The notes under the pieces: generated by a model | Told to the model about the DNA's origin: nothing | The model's database searches: none | The model's input: the letters and a program-made list of their open reading frames with translations, nothing else | Shown: in pieces, positions 41,789-50,280 of the stretch | Layout of the letters: the number at the start of each line of letters is the position of its first letter | Position numbering within the stretch: position 1 is the stretch's first letter | Translations under genes and position numbers: made by a program | Assembly (NCBI GenBank): GCA_019779905.1 | Contig: JABAKE010000001.1 | Span: 62,001-126,000, forward strand | Direction: 5' to 3' | From: Modestobacter lapidis | GTDB taxonomy: Bacteria; Actinomycetota; Actinomycetes; Mycobacteriales; Geodermatophilaceae | DNA length: 64,000 nucleotides

Positions 41789-42495
41789 GCCGCCCGGAGG
41801 GGCCCCGGCGGAGCCGCTCGACGCTGCTCCGCCGGGGGGTCCCGGCGCTGGTCGCGCTGCTGCTGGCCGCCCTGCTGGTCCTGGTCCTCGACCTGGGCGG
41901 GGACGACGGCGAGCGCGGTGCGACGGCCGCCCCGGCCACCGCGACGGCACCCGCCACCGCACCGGCCGAGGACCCCTCGGGGGCGGGGGAGGCGGAGGCC
42001 ACACCGACCGAGCCGCCCGCGCCGGCCACCGAGCTGCTCGCGGCGCCGGTGGTGGTGCGGGAAGGCGTGCCCTCCTCGGCGCGCACGGTGTCGGTCGCCC
42101 CGGCGGCGTTCACCGCTCCGGCCGCGTGGTCCGACGGTGCCTCGGTCCGGGTCACCGAGGCCCGCCAGCAGGTCAGCGGCGGGCAGGGCCCGGGCGCCCT
42201 GGCCGGGCAGCCGCAGACGGTGTTCACGCTGGAGGTCACCAACGGTTCCACGGCGCCGCTGGACCTCAACGGCGTGGTGGTGCAGGCGACCTACGGCGCG
42301 GGGACGACGCAGGCCAGCCCGCTCTACGACGGCGGGACGACGGACTTCAGCGGCACCCTCGAGCCCGGTGCCACCGCCACCGCCGTCTACTCCTTCGCCA
42401 TCCCCGCCGACGAGCTGGGAGAGGTGAGCCTGTCGGTGGACGTCGACGGCCTCCGCTTCCCGGCCGCCTTCACCGGCAGCGTCCCGGCGAACTGA
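41785..42495 (+). CDS. Membrane-anchored DUF4352-like protein coupled to the large secreted protein
   Basis: 236 residues from GTG at 41785, which overlaps the upstream stop (GTGA). A basic start (RPEGPRRSRSTLLRR) is followed by one membrane helix (VPALVALLLAALLVLVLDL). An Ala/Thr/Pro/Glu linker leads to an immunoglobulin-like beta domain (TVFTLEVTNGSTAPLDLNGVVVQATYG, FSGTLEPGATATAVYSFAIP). That domain resembles DUF4352/telomere-repeat-like secreted modules. A role as anchor or partner of the preceding protein is inferred from coupling. Two strong hairpins follow. Confidence 0.7.
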   Translation: MSRPEGPRRSRSTLLRRGVPALVALLLAALLVLVLDLGGDDGERGATAAPATATAPATAPAEDPSGAGEAEATPTEPPAPATELLAAPVVVREGVPSSARTVSVAPAAFTAPAAWSDGASVRVTEARQQVSGGQGPGALAGQPQTVFTLEVTNGSTAPLDLNGVVVQATYGAGTTQASPLYDGGTTDFSGTLEPGATATAVYSFAIPADELGEVSLSVDVDGLRFPAAFTGSVPAN

Positions 42496-42503
42496 ACCAG
42501 GGC

Positions 42504-42535
42504 CCGTGTCCGCCCGCTGACCCGGGCGGACACGG
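42504..42535. terminator. Hairpin terminator after the surface-protein operon
   Basis: Stem CCGTGTCCGCCCG / CGGGCGGACACGG, 13 base pairs, short loop. It lies nine bases after the DUF4352-like stop. Confidence 0.8.
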
Positions 42536-42546
42536 AACCCGCGAGA

Positions 42547-42603
42547 ACGGCCCCCGGTCGGCGGGCGCTCCCTTCGGGGAGCGTCCCGCCGGCCGGGGGC
42601 CGT
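42547..42603. terminator. Second, longer GC hairpin after the surface-protein operon
   Basis: ACGGCCCCCGG..CGGGCGCTCCC pairs with GGGAGCG..CCGGGGGCCGT around a TTCG tetraloop. It backs up the preceding hairpin. From here to 42894 (about 290 bp) no gene is evident; the region holds the promoter of the DUF3145 gene. Confidence 0.75.
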
Positions 42604-42894
42604 CGGCGTCGGGAGGGTCGGTGCCGGCGGCTTCGGAACGGTGCACCGACCTGCAGGGACCCGAAGATTGGACGTTCCGGGTGGGCGATGACCAACGCGG
42701 GCGGCGGACCTGCGAGATCATCCGGCATCGCTGGACGACTCGGGTCCCAGGCGTCCCATCTGCACCGTTCCGCACTGGCGCGACGCCGGACCGGTCGGGC
42801 AGACTGGTGCGCGGTACCAGAGCAAGCGAGACACGCCACCGCACGACAGGTCCGTTGGGGAAGACGAGACCAGTCGAGTCGATGGAGGTGCCCC

Positions 42895-43395
42895 GTGCAG
42901 CGACGGTCTACCCAGGGTGTGGTCTTCGTGCACGCATGCCCGAAGGCCCTCTGCCAGCACGTCGAATGGGCGCTCGAGCGCGTCGTCGGCGGGCCGGTTT
43001 CTTTGACGTGGACGGAACAGTCCGCAGCGCACGGTTCCTACCGTGCGGAGGTGGCGTGGACCGGTGTTCCCGGTACCGGTGCCAAGCTCGTTGCTGCCCT
43101 CAAGGCGTGGCCGATGCTGCGCTTCGAGGTCACCGAGGAGCCCAGCCAGGGCGCCGACGGCGAGCGCATGGCCTACGTTCCCGGCCACGGCGTCTTCCGT
43201 GCTGCCACGAGCGCGAACGGCGACCTCATCGTCACCGAGCAGCAGTTGCGGCACCTGGCGGCCACGGCCACCTCGCCGGAGGCGTTCCGGCACGGCGTCG
43301 ACGTCCTGCTCGGGGCGCCCTGGGACGCCGACCTCGAGGCCTACCGGTACGCCGGCGACAGCACGCCGGCCACCTGGCTGCACCAGGTGGTGTGA
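42895..43395 (+). CDS. DUF3145 family protein
   Basis: 166 residues from GTG at 42895 with GGAGGTG upstream; the longer reading frame upstream is not family-like. Sequence follows the actinobacterial DUF3145 pattern: GVVFVHACPKALCQHVEWALERVVGG, WTEQSAAHGSYRAEV, LRFEVTEEPS and a C-terminal APWDADLEAYRYAGD. It is cytosolic, and its function is unknown in the family. It is convergent with the accD gene, with a hairpin between. Confidence 0.85.
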   Translation: MQRRSTQGVVFVHACPKALCQHVEWALERVVGGPVSLTWTEQSAAHGSYRAEVAWTGVPGTGAKLVAALKAWPMLRFEVTEEPSQGADGERMAYVPGHGVFRAATSANGDLIVTEQQLRHLAATATSPEAFRHGVDVLLGAPWDADLEAYRYAGDSTPATWLHQVV

Positions 43396-43417
43396 GCCCC
43401 AGGACGGGGTTCTCCAA

Positions 43418-43448
43418 CGGCCCGGCATCCCGAGAGGGTGCCGGGCCG
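43418..43448. terminator. Bidirectional hairpin between the DUF3145 gene and accD
   Basis: CGGCCCGGCATCCC pairs with GGGTGCCGGGCCG around GAGA. Convergent genes share it. Confidence 0.75.
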
Positions 43449-43460
43449 CTGGGTGTCTCC

Positions 43461-44882
43461 CTAGAGCGGGATGTTGCCGTGCGCTCCCCGTCCGGACGGC
43501 GCCTCGGCCAGGGCGGCCACCAGCCGCCGCTTGGTCTCCTGCGGGGTCACGACGTCGTCGACGACGCCGATCTCCCGCGCCCGGTTCACCCCGCCGGCGA
43601 TCCGCTCGTGTTCCGCGGCCAGCTCCGCGTGCAGCGCCTCCCGCTCACCGGGCGGGGCGGCGGCCAGCTTCTTGCGGTGCAGGATGCCGACGGCGGCCTT
43701 GGCGCCCATGACCGCGACCTCGGCGCCGGGCCAGGCGAACACCGCCGTGGCGCCCAGTGAACGGGAGTTCATCGCGATGTAGGCCCCGCCGTAGGACTTG
43801 CGGGTCACCAGCGTCACTCGCGGCACGACGGCCTCCGCGAAGGCGTGCAGGAGTTTGGCGCCGCGCCGCACCACGCCGTCCCACTCCTGCCCGACGCCGG
43901 GAAGGTATCCGGGCACGTCGACCAGCACGACCAGCGGCACCCCGAAGGCGTCGCACATGCGCACGAACCGGGCCGCCTTCTCCGCCGACGCGGAGTCCAG
44001 GCAGCCCCCCAGCCGCAGCGGGTTGTTGGCGACCACCCCGACGGTGCGGCCGGAGAGCCGCCCCAGCGTGGTGACCACGTTCGGCGCGAAACGCGGGTGC
44101 ATCTCCAGGCCCGGCTGGTCGAGCAGGGCGGCGACCAGCGGCTTGACGTCGTAGGCCCGGTTCGGCCGCTCGGGCATCAGCGCCTCGAGGTCGACGTCCG
44201 GGGTGTCGTCCGGTGCGGCGAGGGTGCCCTGCGCGGCGAGCAGGTCGACCGCCTGGCGAGCGGTGGCGAGCGCATCGGCCTCGCTGTCGGTGACCACGTG
44301 GACGACGCCGGAGCGGCGGCCGTGGGTGTCGGGGCCGCCGAGGCTCTCCATGTCGACGTTCTCACCGGTCACCGACCGGACGACGTCGGGACCGGTGACG
44401 AAGACCCGGCCGGCCGGGCTCATGATCACCAGGTCGGTGAGCGCCGGGCCGTAGGCCGCGCCGCCGGCGGCCGGGCCCAGGACGACGGAGATCTGCGGGA
44501 TCCGCCCGGAGGCGCGCACCATCGCGGCGAAGACCTCGCCGACCGCGTGCAGGGCGGTGACGCCCTCGGCGAGCCGGGCGCCGCCGGAGTGCCAGATGCC
44601 CACGACGGGGACCCGCTCGCGCAGCGCGACGTCCATGGCGTCGACGATGTGCCGGCAGCCGTCGACCCCCATCGCACCACCCATGACCGTGGCGTCGGTG
44701 CAGAAGGCCACCGCGGACGAGCCGGCGACCGTGCCCCGCCCGGCGAGCACGCCGGAGGTGTCCCGGGCGGCCAGCAGCTGCAGCGAGCCGGGGTCGAAGA
44801 ACGCCGCCAGCCGGGCCTCGGGGTCCCGGGGGTCGGCCGTCGGCGTGGTGGGGGGCGCGGCATGGAGCGTCGTCACGGGCAT
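43461..44882 (-). CDS. accD: Acyl-CoA carboxylase carboxyltransferase beta subunit (AccD6-like)
   Basis: 473 residues from ATG at 44882. Two crotonase-like carboxyltransferase halves: the first has the oxyanion signatures VVGIWHSGGARLAEG and VLGPAAGGAAYGPALTD. The second has RLGGCLDSASAEKAARF, VVLVDVPGYLPG and RKSYGGAYIAM. It transfers CO2 from biotin to acetyl- or propionyl-CoA, making malonyl-CoA for the adjacent FAS-II genes. Terminal position in the fab operon mirrors mycobacterial accD6. The biotinylated alpha subunit must be encoded elsewhere. Confidence 0.92.
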   Translation of the reverse strand: MPVTTLHAAPPTTPTADPRDPEARLAAFFDPGSLQLLAARDTSGVLAGRGTVAGSSAVAFCTDATVMGGAMGVDGCRHIVDAMDVALRERVPVVGIWHSGGARLAEGVTALHAVGEVFAAMVRASGRIPQISVVLGPAAGGAAYGPALTDLVIMSPAGRVFVTGPDVVRSVTGENVDMESLGGPDTHGRRSGVVHVVTDSEADALATARQAVDLLAAQGTLAAPDDTPDVDLEALMPERPNRAYDVKPLVAALLDQPGLEMHPRFAPNVVTTLGRLSGRTVGVVANNPLRLGGCLDSASAEKAARFVRMCDAFGVPLVVLVDVPGYLPGVGQEWDGVVRRGAKLLHAFAEAVVPRVTLVTRKSYGGAYIAMNSRSLGATAVFAWPGAEVAVMGAKAAVGILHRKKLAAAPPGEREALHAELAAEHERIAGGVNRAREIGVVDDVVTPQETKRRLVAALAEAPSGRGAHGNIPL

Positions 44883-44924
44883 CTCCGTCTTCGGGGCTCC
44901 GGCGGGATGCGGGAGCCGGCTGCC

Positions 44925-46166
44925 TCAAGCAGTGGTGAACACCAGGGCCATGTTGTGGCCGCCGAAGCCGAAGGAGTCGTTCAGCGCGGCGGAGAAGGAC
45001 GCCTTCCGCGGTTCGCGGCGGACGATGTCGAGGGCCTGGACGGCGGCATGGTCGTCGGGGTCGTCGAGGTTGGCGGTGGCCGGCACCAGCTGGTCGCGCA
45101 GCGCCAGGATGGTGAAGACCGACTCGAGGGCGCCGGCGGCGCCGAGCAGGTGCCCGGTCGACCCCTTGGTGGCGGTGACCAGGGTGTGCTCGCCGATGGT
45201 GCCGTGGATGGCCATGGCCTCGGCGGTGTCACCGATCGGGGTGGAGGTGGCGTGCGCATTGACGTGGCCGATGTCGGCGGGGGTGAGCCCGGCGTCGCGG
45301 ATCGCGGCGACCATCGCCCGGGCACCGCCGGCACCCTCGGGGTGCGGGGCGACCAGGTCGTAGCCGTCGGCGGTGGCCCCGGCGCCGGCGAGCCGGGCGT
45401 GGACCTTCGCACCCCGGGCCCGCGCGGAGTCGGCGCGTTCCAGCACCAGACAGGCCGCCCCCTCGGCCAGCACGAACCCGTCCCGGCCCTTGTCGAACGG
45501 GCGGGAGGCGCGCTGGGGCTCGTCGTTACGGGTGCTCATCGCACGCATCGCGGCGAAACCGGCCATCGGCAGCGGGTGGACGCAGGCCTCGGTGCCCCCG
45601 ACCAGCACCATGTCGGCGCGGTCGAGGCGGAGCAGATCCAGGCCCCAGCGGATCGCCTCGGCGCCCGACGCGCAGGCGCTGACCGGGGCGTGGACGCCGG
45701 CACGGGCGCCGACGGCCAGCCCGACCGCGGCGGCCGGACCGTTCGGCATGAGCATCGGGATGGTGTGCGGGGAGACCCGCCGGGGCCCCTTGGCCTCGAG
45801 GATGTCGTCCTGGTCGAGCAGGGTGAGCGCCCCGCCGATGCCGGTGCCGACGACGACGGCGACACGCTCGGGGTCGACCCCCGCATCGGCACCCCCGGCG
45901 TCCCGCCAGGCCTCCTCCGCGGCGATCACCGCGACCTGCTGGCTGCGGTCCAGCCGGCGGGCTCGCACCCGGTCGATCTGCTCGGCCGGGTCGACGGCCA
46001 ACCGGGCGACCAGCTGGGCCGGGAATTCCTGGGCCCAGTCGTCGGTGAGGCGGCTCACCCCGGACCGGCCGGCCAGCAGCGCCTCCCAGGTGGAGGCGAC
46101 GTCGCCACCGAGGGGCGTGGTGGCGCCCATCCCGGTGACGACGACGTCGGCGGTGGACGTGCTCAT
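44925..46166 (-). CDS. fabF: 3-oxoacyl-ACP synthase II (FabF/KasA)
   Basis: 413 residues from ATG at 46166. The thiolase-fold condensing enzyme has active-site Cys165 in PVSACASGAE, His305 in NAHATSTPIGD, Lys334 in TATKGSTGHL and His339. It elongates acyl-ACP with malonyl-ACP in the cytosol. It is fourth in the fabD-fabH-acpM-fabF-accD order, separated from acpM by a 117-bp gap and from accD by 42 bp. Length and motifs are normal. A short repeated GCGAGCTTGCGAG sequence lies in the acpM gap. Confidence 0.95.
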   Translation of the reverse strand: MSTSTADVVVTGMGATTPLGGDVASTWEALLAGRSGVSRLTDDWAQEFPAQLVARLAVDPAEQIDRVRARRLDRSQQVAVIAAEEAWRDAGGADAGVDPERVAVVVGTGIGGALTLLDQDDILEAKGPRRVSPHTIPMLMPNGPAAAVGLAVGARAGVHAPVSACASGAEAIRWGLDLLRLDRADMVLVGGTEACVHPLPMAGFAAMRAMSTRNDEPQRASRPFDKGRDGFVLAEGAACLVLERADSARARGAKVHARLAGAGATADGYDLVAPHPEGAGGARAMVAAIRDAGLTPADIGHVNAHATSTPIGDTAEAMAIHGTIGEHTLVTATKGSTGHLLGAAGALESVFTILALRDQLVPATANLDDPDDHAAVQALDIVRREPRKASFSAALNDSFGFGGHNMALVFTTA

Positions 46167-46283
46167 GGACGTTCCTCCTGGGATTGACTGGCCGGACGGC
46201 CGGGGGGACTTACCGGAACGGCCCCGCTGCAGGGTCCCGCTGCGAGCTTGCGAGCGGTGGGGAGCAGTGGGGTCCTTCTACTG

Positions 46284-46526
46284 TTACTGGTTCTTCTCGA
46301 TGTAGGAGATGGCGTCACCGACGGTCTTGATGTTGCCGAGCTCGTCGTCGGGGATGGCGACACCGAACTTGTCCTCGACGGCGGTGGCGATCTCGACCAT
46401 CGACAGCGAGTCGACGTCGAGGTCGTCGGTGAAGGACTTCTCGGGGGAGACGTCGGCGGGGGCGACCCCGGCGACCTCCTCGAGGATCTCGGCCACGCCG
46501 GTCTGGATCTCCTGGGTGCTGCTCAC
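46284..46526 (-). CDS. acpM: Meromycolate-type / FAS-II acyl carrier protein
   Basis: 80 residues from ATG at 46526. The phosphopantetheine site is DVDSLSMVEI with Ser40. The domain is a standard four-helix acidic ACP; there is no C-terminal extension as in mycobacterial AcpM, so the name rests on operon context and sequence style. It carries growing acyl chains between FabD, FabH and FabF. Upstream 97 bp separate it from fabH. Confidence 0.93.
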   Translation of the reverse strand: MSSTQEIQTGVAEILEEVAGVAPADVSPEKSFTDDLDVDSLSMVEIATAVEDKFGVAIPDDELGNIKTVGDAISYIEKNQ

Positions 46527-46623
46527 GGGCGGTCCTCTCTCGAAGGCGATGCAGCGGGCCGGGTCGGCCCACCGCGTCGTCCGGGACGTTCGTCCCGGCG
46601 GTATGGGTCGTGCGGTGGTGCGG

Positions 46624-47592
46624 TCAGGGCAGTTGCAGGACCTGGCCGGCGAAGGTGAGCCCGGCGCCGTAGCCGAGCACCAGTGCGGTGTCGCCGCTCT
46701 TCGCTTCGCCGGACTCGATCAGCGCGGTCAGCGCCAGCGGTACGGAGGCCGCCGACGTGTTGCCGGACTGGACGATGTCCCGGGCGATGACCGTCGATTC
46801 GGGGAGACCGAGCTTCTTGGCCATCGACTCGATGATCCGGAGGTTGGCCTGGTGCGGGGCGAAGACGTCGATGTCCTGCGGTCCGACGCCGGCCCGTTCC
46901 ATCGCGGCGAACAGCGTCTCGGTGAGCTTCGTGGTCGCCCAGCGGTAGACCGCCTGGCCGGCCATGGTCATGTGCGGCAGACCCTCGGGGATGGAGATGG
47001 CGGTGTGCTGGTCGCCGTCGCTGCCCCACACCACCGGGCCGATGCCCGGCTCGTCGGAGGCGCCGATGACCATCGCCCCGGCTCCGTCGGCGAAGATCAC
47101 GGCGGTGCCGCGATCGGTCAGGTCGGTGACGTCGGTGAGCCGCTCGACGCCGATGATCAACGCGTTGACCGCGGAGCCGGCCCGGATGGCGTCGACGGCC
47201 ACCCCGAGGGCGTAGCAGAAGCCGGCGCACCCGGCGTTGAGGTCGAAGGCGCCGGGGCGGTTCACGCCGAGCCGGTGGGCGACCAGCGGACCCATGCCGG
47301 GGATCGGCTTGCGCAGGCTGGCGCTGGCCACGATCACCAGGTCGACGGCGTCGGGGGCCAGCCCGCTGGCGGCCAGCGCCTTGCCACCGGCGGCCACGGC
47401 CATCTCGACGAGCGTCTCGTCGGGCTCGGCCCAGCGGCGCTCGGCGATGCCGACCCGGCTCTGGATCCATTCGTCGTTGGTGTCCATCGTCTGGGCCAGC
47501 TCGTCGTTGGTGACCCGCCGGCGCGGGCGGTATGCCCCCAGGCCGAGGACACGGGCGCCCGCGGCGCCCTGCTGGATGCGTAGCGAAGTCAC
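46624..47592 (-). CDS. fabH: 3-oxoacyl-ACP synthase III (FabH)
   Basis: 322 residues from GTG at 47592, overlapping fabD by 4 bp (GTGA). KAS III features: substrate-binding TNDEWIQSRVGIAERR, active-site Cys in NAGCAGFCYAL, His in FAPHQANLRII and Asn in QSGNTSAASVP. It condenses an acyl-CoA primer with malonyl-ACP to start fatty-acid synthesis. It is the second gene in the operon. Normal length for the family; primer preference (acetyl or branched) cannot be read. Confidence 0.95.
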   Translation of the reverse strand: MTSLRIQQGAAGARVLGLGAYRPRRRVTNDELAQTMDTNDEWIQSRVGIAERRWAEPDETLVEMAVAAGGKALAASGLAPDAVDLVIVASASLRKPIPGMGPLVAHRLGVNRPGAFDLNAGCAGFCYALGVAVDAIRAGSAVNALIIGVERLTDVTDLTDRGTAVIFADGAGAMVIGASDEPGIGPVVWGSDGDQHTAISIPEGLPHMTMAGQAVYRWATTKLTETLFAAMERAGVGPQDIDVFAPHQANLRIIESMAKKLGLPESTVIARDIVQSGNTSAASVPLALTALIESGEAKSGDTALVLGYGAGLTFAGQVLQLP

Positions 47593-48791
47593 GCGGAGAC
47601 CTCCGGGTAGAGACGGGCCAGTGGATCACCGGCATCGACGAGATCGCCCTCGTGCACCAGCCACTCGGCGAGCACGCCGTCGTAGCCGGCGGAGACGTTG
47701 ACCTCCTCGCGGCGGCTGCGGACGCAGCCCAGCGGGGTGCCGGCGGGCAGGTGGGTGCCCTCGGCGACCTCGGCGGGGCTGACGGTGCCGCGCACGGGAG
47801 AGACGACCACGCGCCAGTCGGGCTGGTGCTCGGCCTCCGACCGGCTGCGCTCGGCGGTGATGAGCTCGCGGGCACGGTCGAGGTCGGCGGGGCCGGCCAG
47901 GGCCAGCAGTTCGATGTCGGAGCCCTTCCACTCGCGCTTGGCCAGCCCGGCCAGCGCGCCGGCCGGCGGCAGCTCGAGCACTGCGGTCACGCCGAGGTCG
48001 CGCAGGGTGGCCAGGCAGGCGTCGAAGCGGACCGGGTTGGTGACCTGGCTGACCAGCCGGGACAGCACCTCGGTGCCGGTGTCGACCGCGGCGCCGTCGG
48101 CGTTGGACAGCAGCAGCCGGCTGGGGTCGGCCGGGTGCAACCCGTCGACCAGGGCTTCCAGCTCGGCCCGGGCGGTGGCCATGTACTCGGTGTGGAAGGC
48201 GCCGGCCACCGACAGCGGCATGATCCGTGCCTTGGCCGGCGGGTCGGCCTTGAGCGCGGCCAGCGCGTCGAGTGCCCCGGCGGCGACGACCTGCCCGCCG
48301 CCGTTCCGGTTGGCCGGGACCAGCCCGTGGCGCTCGATCGCGGCCAGCACCTCGTCGGGGTCACCGCCCAGGACGGCGGACATCCCGGTAGGCGTCCGTT
48401 CGCAGGAGCGGGCCATCGCCCGGCCGCGGACGGCGGTGAGCGCGATCGCCGCCTCCACCGACAGCACCCCGGCCAGCGCAGCGGCGGTGAGCTCGCCGAC
48501 GCTGTGGCCGGCGATGACGACGTCGCGGCCGGCGTGCGGGCTGTGCGCGACGGGGCCGGGTAGGCCACCCAGCTCCCGCGCGATGAACAGGCTCATCGCG
48601 ACGACGAGTGGCTGGGTGACCGCGGTGTCCTTGATGGCCTCCGCGTCACCGGCCGTGCCGAGTTCGAGGAGATCGGCGTCGGCGATGGCGCCGGCCCAGC
48701 GGAAGAAGGGCTCGGCGCCGGGCAGCTCCAGCCAGGGGGTCAGCATTCCGGGCTTCTGGGCACCCTGTCCGGGGGCGAGGACGGCCAGCAC
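47589..48791 (-). CDS. fabD: Malonyl-CoA:ACP transacylase (FabD) with C-terminal biotinyl/lipoyl-like domain
   Basis: 400 residues from ATG at 48791. Residues 1-315 are a normal FabD: APGQGAQ, nucleophile Ser97 in GHSVGE, catalytic His200 in GAFHTEYM and LELPPAGALAGLAKR. Residues about 327-396 (WRVVVSPVRGTV...DAGDPLARLYP) fold-match a biotinyl/lipoyl hammerhead. The hairpin where BCCP carries AMKM instead reads SRREEV, so Arg361 replaces the acceptor Lys. The tail is therefore probably structural or for protein docking. First gene of the fab operon, downstream of fasR. A biotinyl tail is not found in E. coli FabD. Confidence 0.93.
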   Translation of the reverse strand: MLAVLAPGQGAQKPGMLTPWLELPGAEPFFRWAGAIADADLLELGTAGDAEAIKDTAVTQPLVVAMSLFIARELGGLPGPVAHSPHAGRDVVIAGHSVGELTAAALAGVLSVEAAIALTAVRGRAMARSCERTPTGMSAVLGGDPDEVLAAIERHGLVPANRNGGGQVVAAGALDALAALKADPPAKARIMPLSVAGAFHTEYMATARAELEALVDGLHPADPSRLLLSNADGAAVDTGTEVLSRLVSQVTNPVRFDACLATLRDLGVTAVLELPPAGALAGLAKREWKGSDIELLALAGPADLDRARELITAERSRSEAEHQPDWRVVVSPVRGTVSPAEVAEGTHLPAGTPLGCVRSRREEVNVSAGYDGVLAEWLVHEGDLVDAGDPLARLYPEVSA

Positions 48792-48999
48792 TCGTTCACC
48801 GTGCCAGTCCCGGCCGGGTTCCGCGCCGCAGACGGGAACGAAAGATCAGCACACCTTTTTGGAGGATCCCTCTAAAGCGAGGCCAGTCAACCGGAGATCC
48901 GGCCGCGTGTCGGTGGCGGAGCCCACAACGACCGGGCGTGGGAACCCACAATGACACCCACACATGGCACCCGGCCGTTGCGGGCCCGCCGGGTGCCGG
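48792..48999 (-). promoter_or_regulatory. Promoter region of the fab operon with TTGTGGG repeats (likely FasR site)
   Basis: Reading the minus strand there are three similar heptamers (GTGTGGG at 48957-48963, TTGTGGG at 48945-48951 and at 48922-48928). There is also an inverted repeat GTGGG-AA-CCCAC at 48938-48949. A possible -35 TTGACT lies at 48885-48890, but its -10 is weak. Since fasR sits immediately upstream and FasR controls this operon in Streptomyces, these repeats are a reasonable operator candidate. Confidence 0.5.
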
Positions 49000-50166
49000 T
49001 CAGTGCCACAGCGACCGGTCGACCTCCAGTTCGGTGAGGGCCAGCGCGAGCTGCAGGGTCCAGCTGCCGCGAGGGTCGGTCAGGGAGTAGCCGGTCAGCT
49101 CGGTGACGCGCTTGAGCCGGTACCGAACGGTGTTGGTGTGCACGAACAGCGCCCGGGCGCTGGCCTCGAGGTTGCCGCCGTTGCCCAGCACCACCCGCAC
49201 CGTCTCCAGCACCTCGGCCCCCGCCGACTGCAGTGGCACGGCGACGCGCTCGGTGAGCGCGGTGCGCGCCGCCGGGTCGCCGGCCAGGGCGCGCTCGGGC
49301 AGCAGGTCGTCGGCGGCGACCGGGCGGGGCGCCTCGGGCCAGGCGGCGGCCGCGCGCAGGCCGGCCAGGGCGGCGGTCGCCGACTCGCCGGCCTGGGCGA
49401 GCGACTCCACCCGGGGACCGCGCACCACCGGGCCCGGGCCGAACTCGCGGCTCACCCGGTCGGCGACCTCCTCCAGCCCGGTCACCCCGCCCAGGACGAC
49501 GACGAGCTTGTCGGCGTGCACCCCGACGAGCACCTCGCTGCGCTGCGACCGGGCGGCACGGCGGACGGCGGCGCGCTGGTCGTCCACCCCGGCCGGGGCC
49601 GCGCCGACCAGCACGAGTACCGGGCCGGTGGTCGCCCAGCCCAGCGCCGCGGCCCGCCCGGGGAGCTCGTCGGACCGCTCACCACGGACGAGCGCGTCGA
49701 CGACGAGGGCCTCCAGTCGGGCGTCCCAGGCGCCCCGGCTCTCGGCGAAGCTGGCGTAGACGTGCGCGGTGGCGAACGCGACCTCTCGGCTGTACTGCAG
49801 CACCGCCAGCCGCAGCTGCTCGGCGTCGCCGGGTTCGGCGACCTGCTCCACCCGGTCCTCGACCACCTCGACGGTGACCTTGATGAGGTCGACGGTCTGC
49901 TTGAGCGGAACGGCGCGCACCAGCTCGCGGGGGGCTGCGCCGAACACCTCGCCGGTGAGCCGCGGCGGGCGGCCGGGGTTGCGGCACCACTCGACCATCG
50001 AGGCGACGCCGGCCTGCGCCACGAGCGTCACCCACGAGCGCTGCGCGGCGGGCATGGCGCGGAACCACGGCAGCTCCTCGTCCATCCGGGCGACCGCCTG
50101 GGTGGCCAGTGCGCTGGAGGCGCGCTCGAGCCGGCTCAGCGTGGCCGCCGAGGGCTGTGCCCTCAC
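49000..50166 (-). CDS. fasR: PucR-family regulator of fatty-acid synthesis (FasR-like)
   Basis: 388 residues from GTG at 50166; the longer frame to 51273 overlaps the next genes and is not family-like. The N-terminal two-thirds is an all-helical region followed by a GGDEF-like/PucR central domain. The C-terminal HTH_30 is VLGNGGNLEASARALFVHTNTVRYRLKRVTELTGY, ending LALALTELEVDRSLWH. In Streptomyces the FasR gene precedes fabD-fabH-acpP-fabF and activates them; position and sequence match here. It is divergent from the pirin-like cupin gene. Confidence 0.88.
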   Translation of the reverse strand: MRAQPSAATLSRLERASSALATQAVARMDEELPWFRAMPAAQRSWVTLVAQAGVASMVEWCRNPGRPPRLTGEVFGAAPRELVRAVPLKQTVDLIKVTVEVVEDRVEQVAEPGDAEQLRLAVLQYSREVAFATAHVYASFAESRGAWDARLEALVVDALVRGERSDELPGRAAALGWATTGPVLVLVGAAPAGVDDQRAAVRRAARSQRSEVLVGVHADKLVVVLGGVTGLEEVADRVSREFGPGPVVRGPRVESLAQAGESATAALAGLRAAAAWPEAPRPVAADDLLPERALAGDPAARTALTERVAVPLQSAGAEVLETVRVVLGNGGNLEASARALFVHTNTVRYRLKRVTELTGYSLTDPRGSWTLQLALALTELEVDRSLWH

Positions 50167-50280
50167 CGGCCGTCTCCCGCGGTCTCCACGCGCCCAGCGT
50201 GTCACGCGGGCCGGGGTCGGGGATGGTGGAGCGGTGTCCGCACCCCGACCCGCCGCCGCACCGGCGCAGGAGGTGACGCA

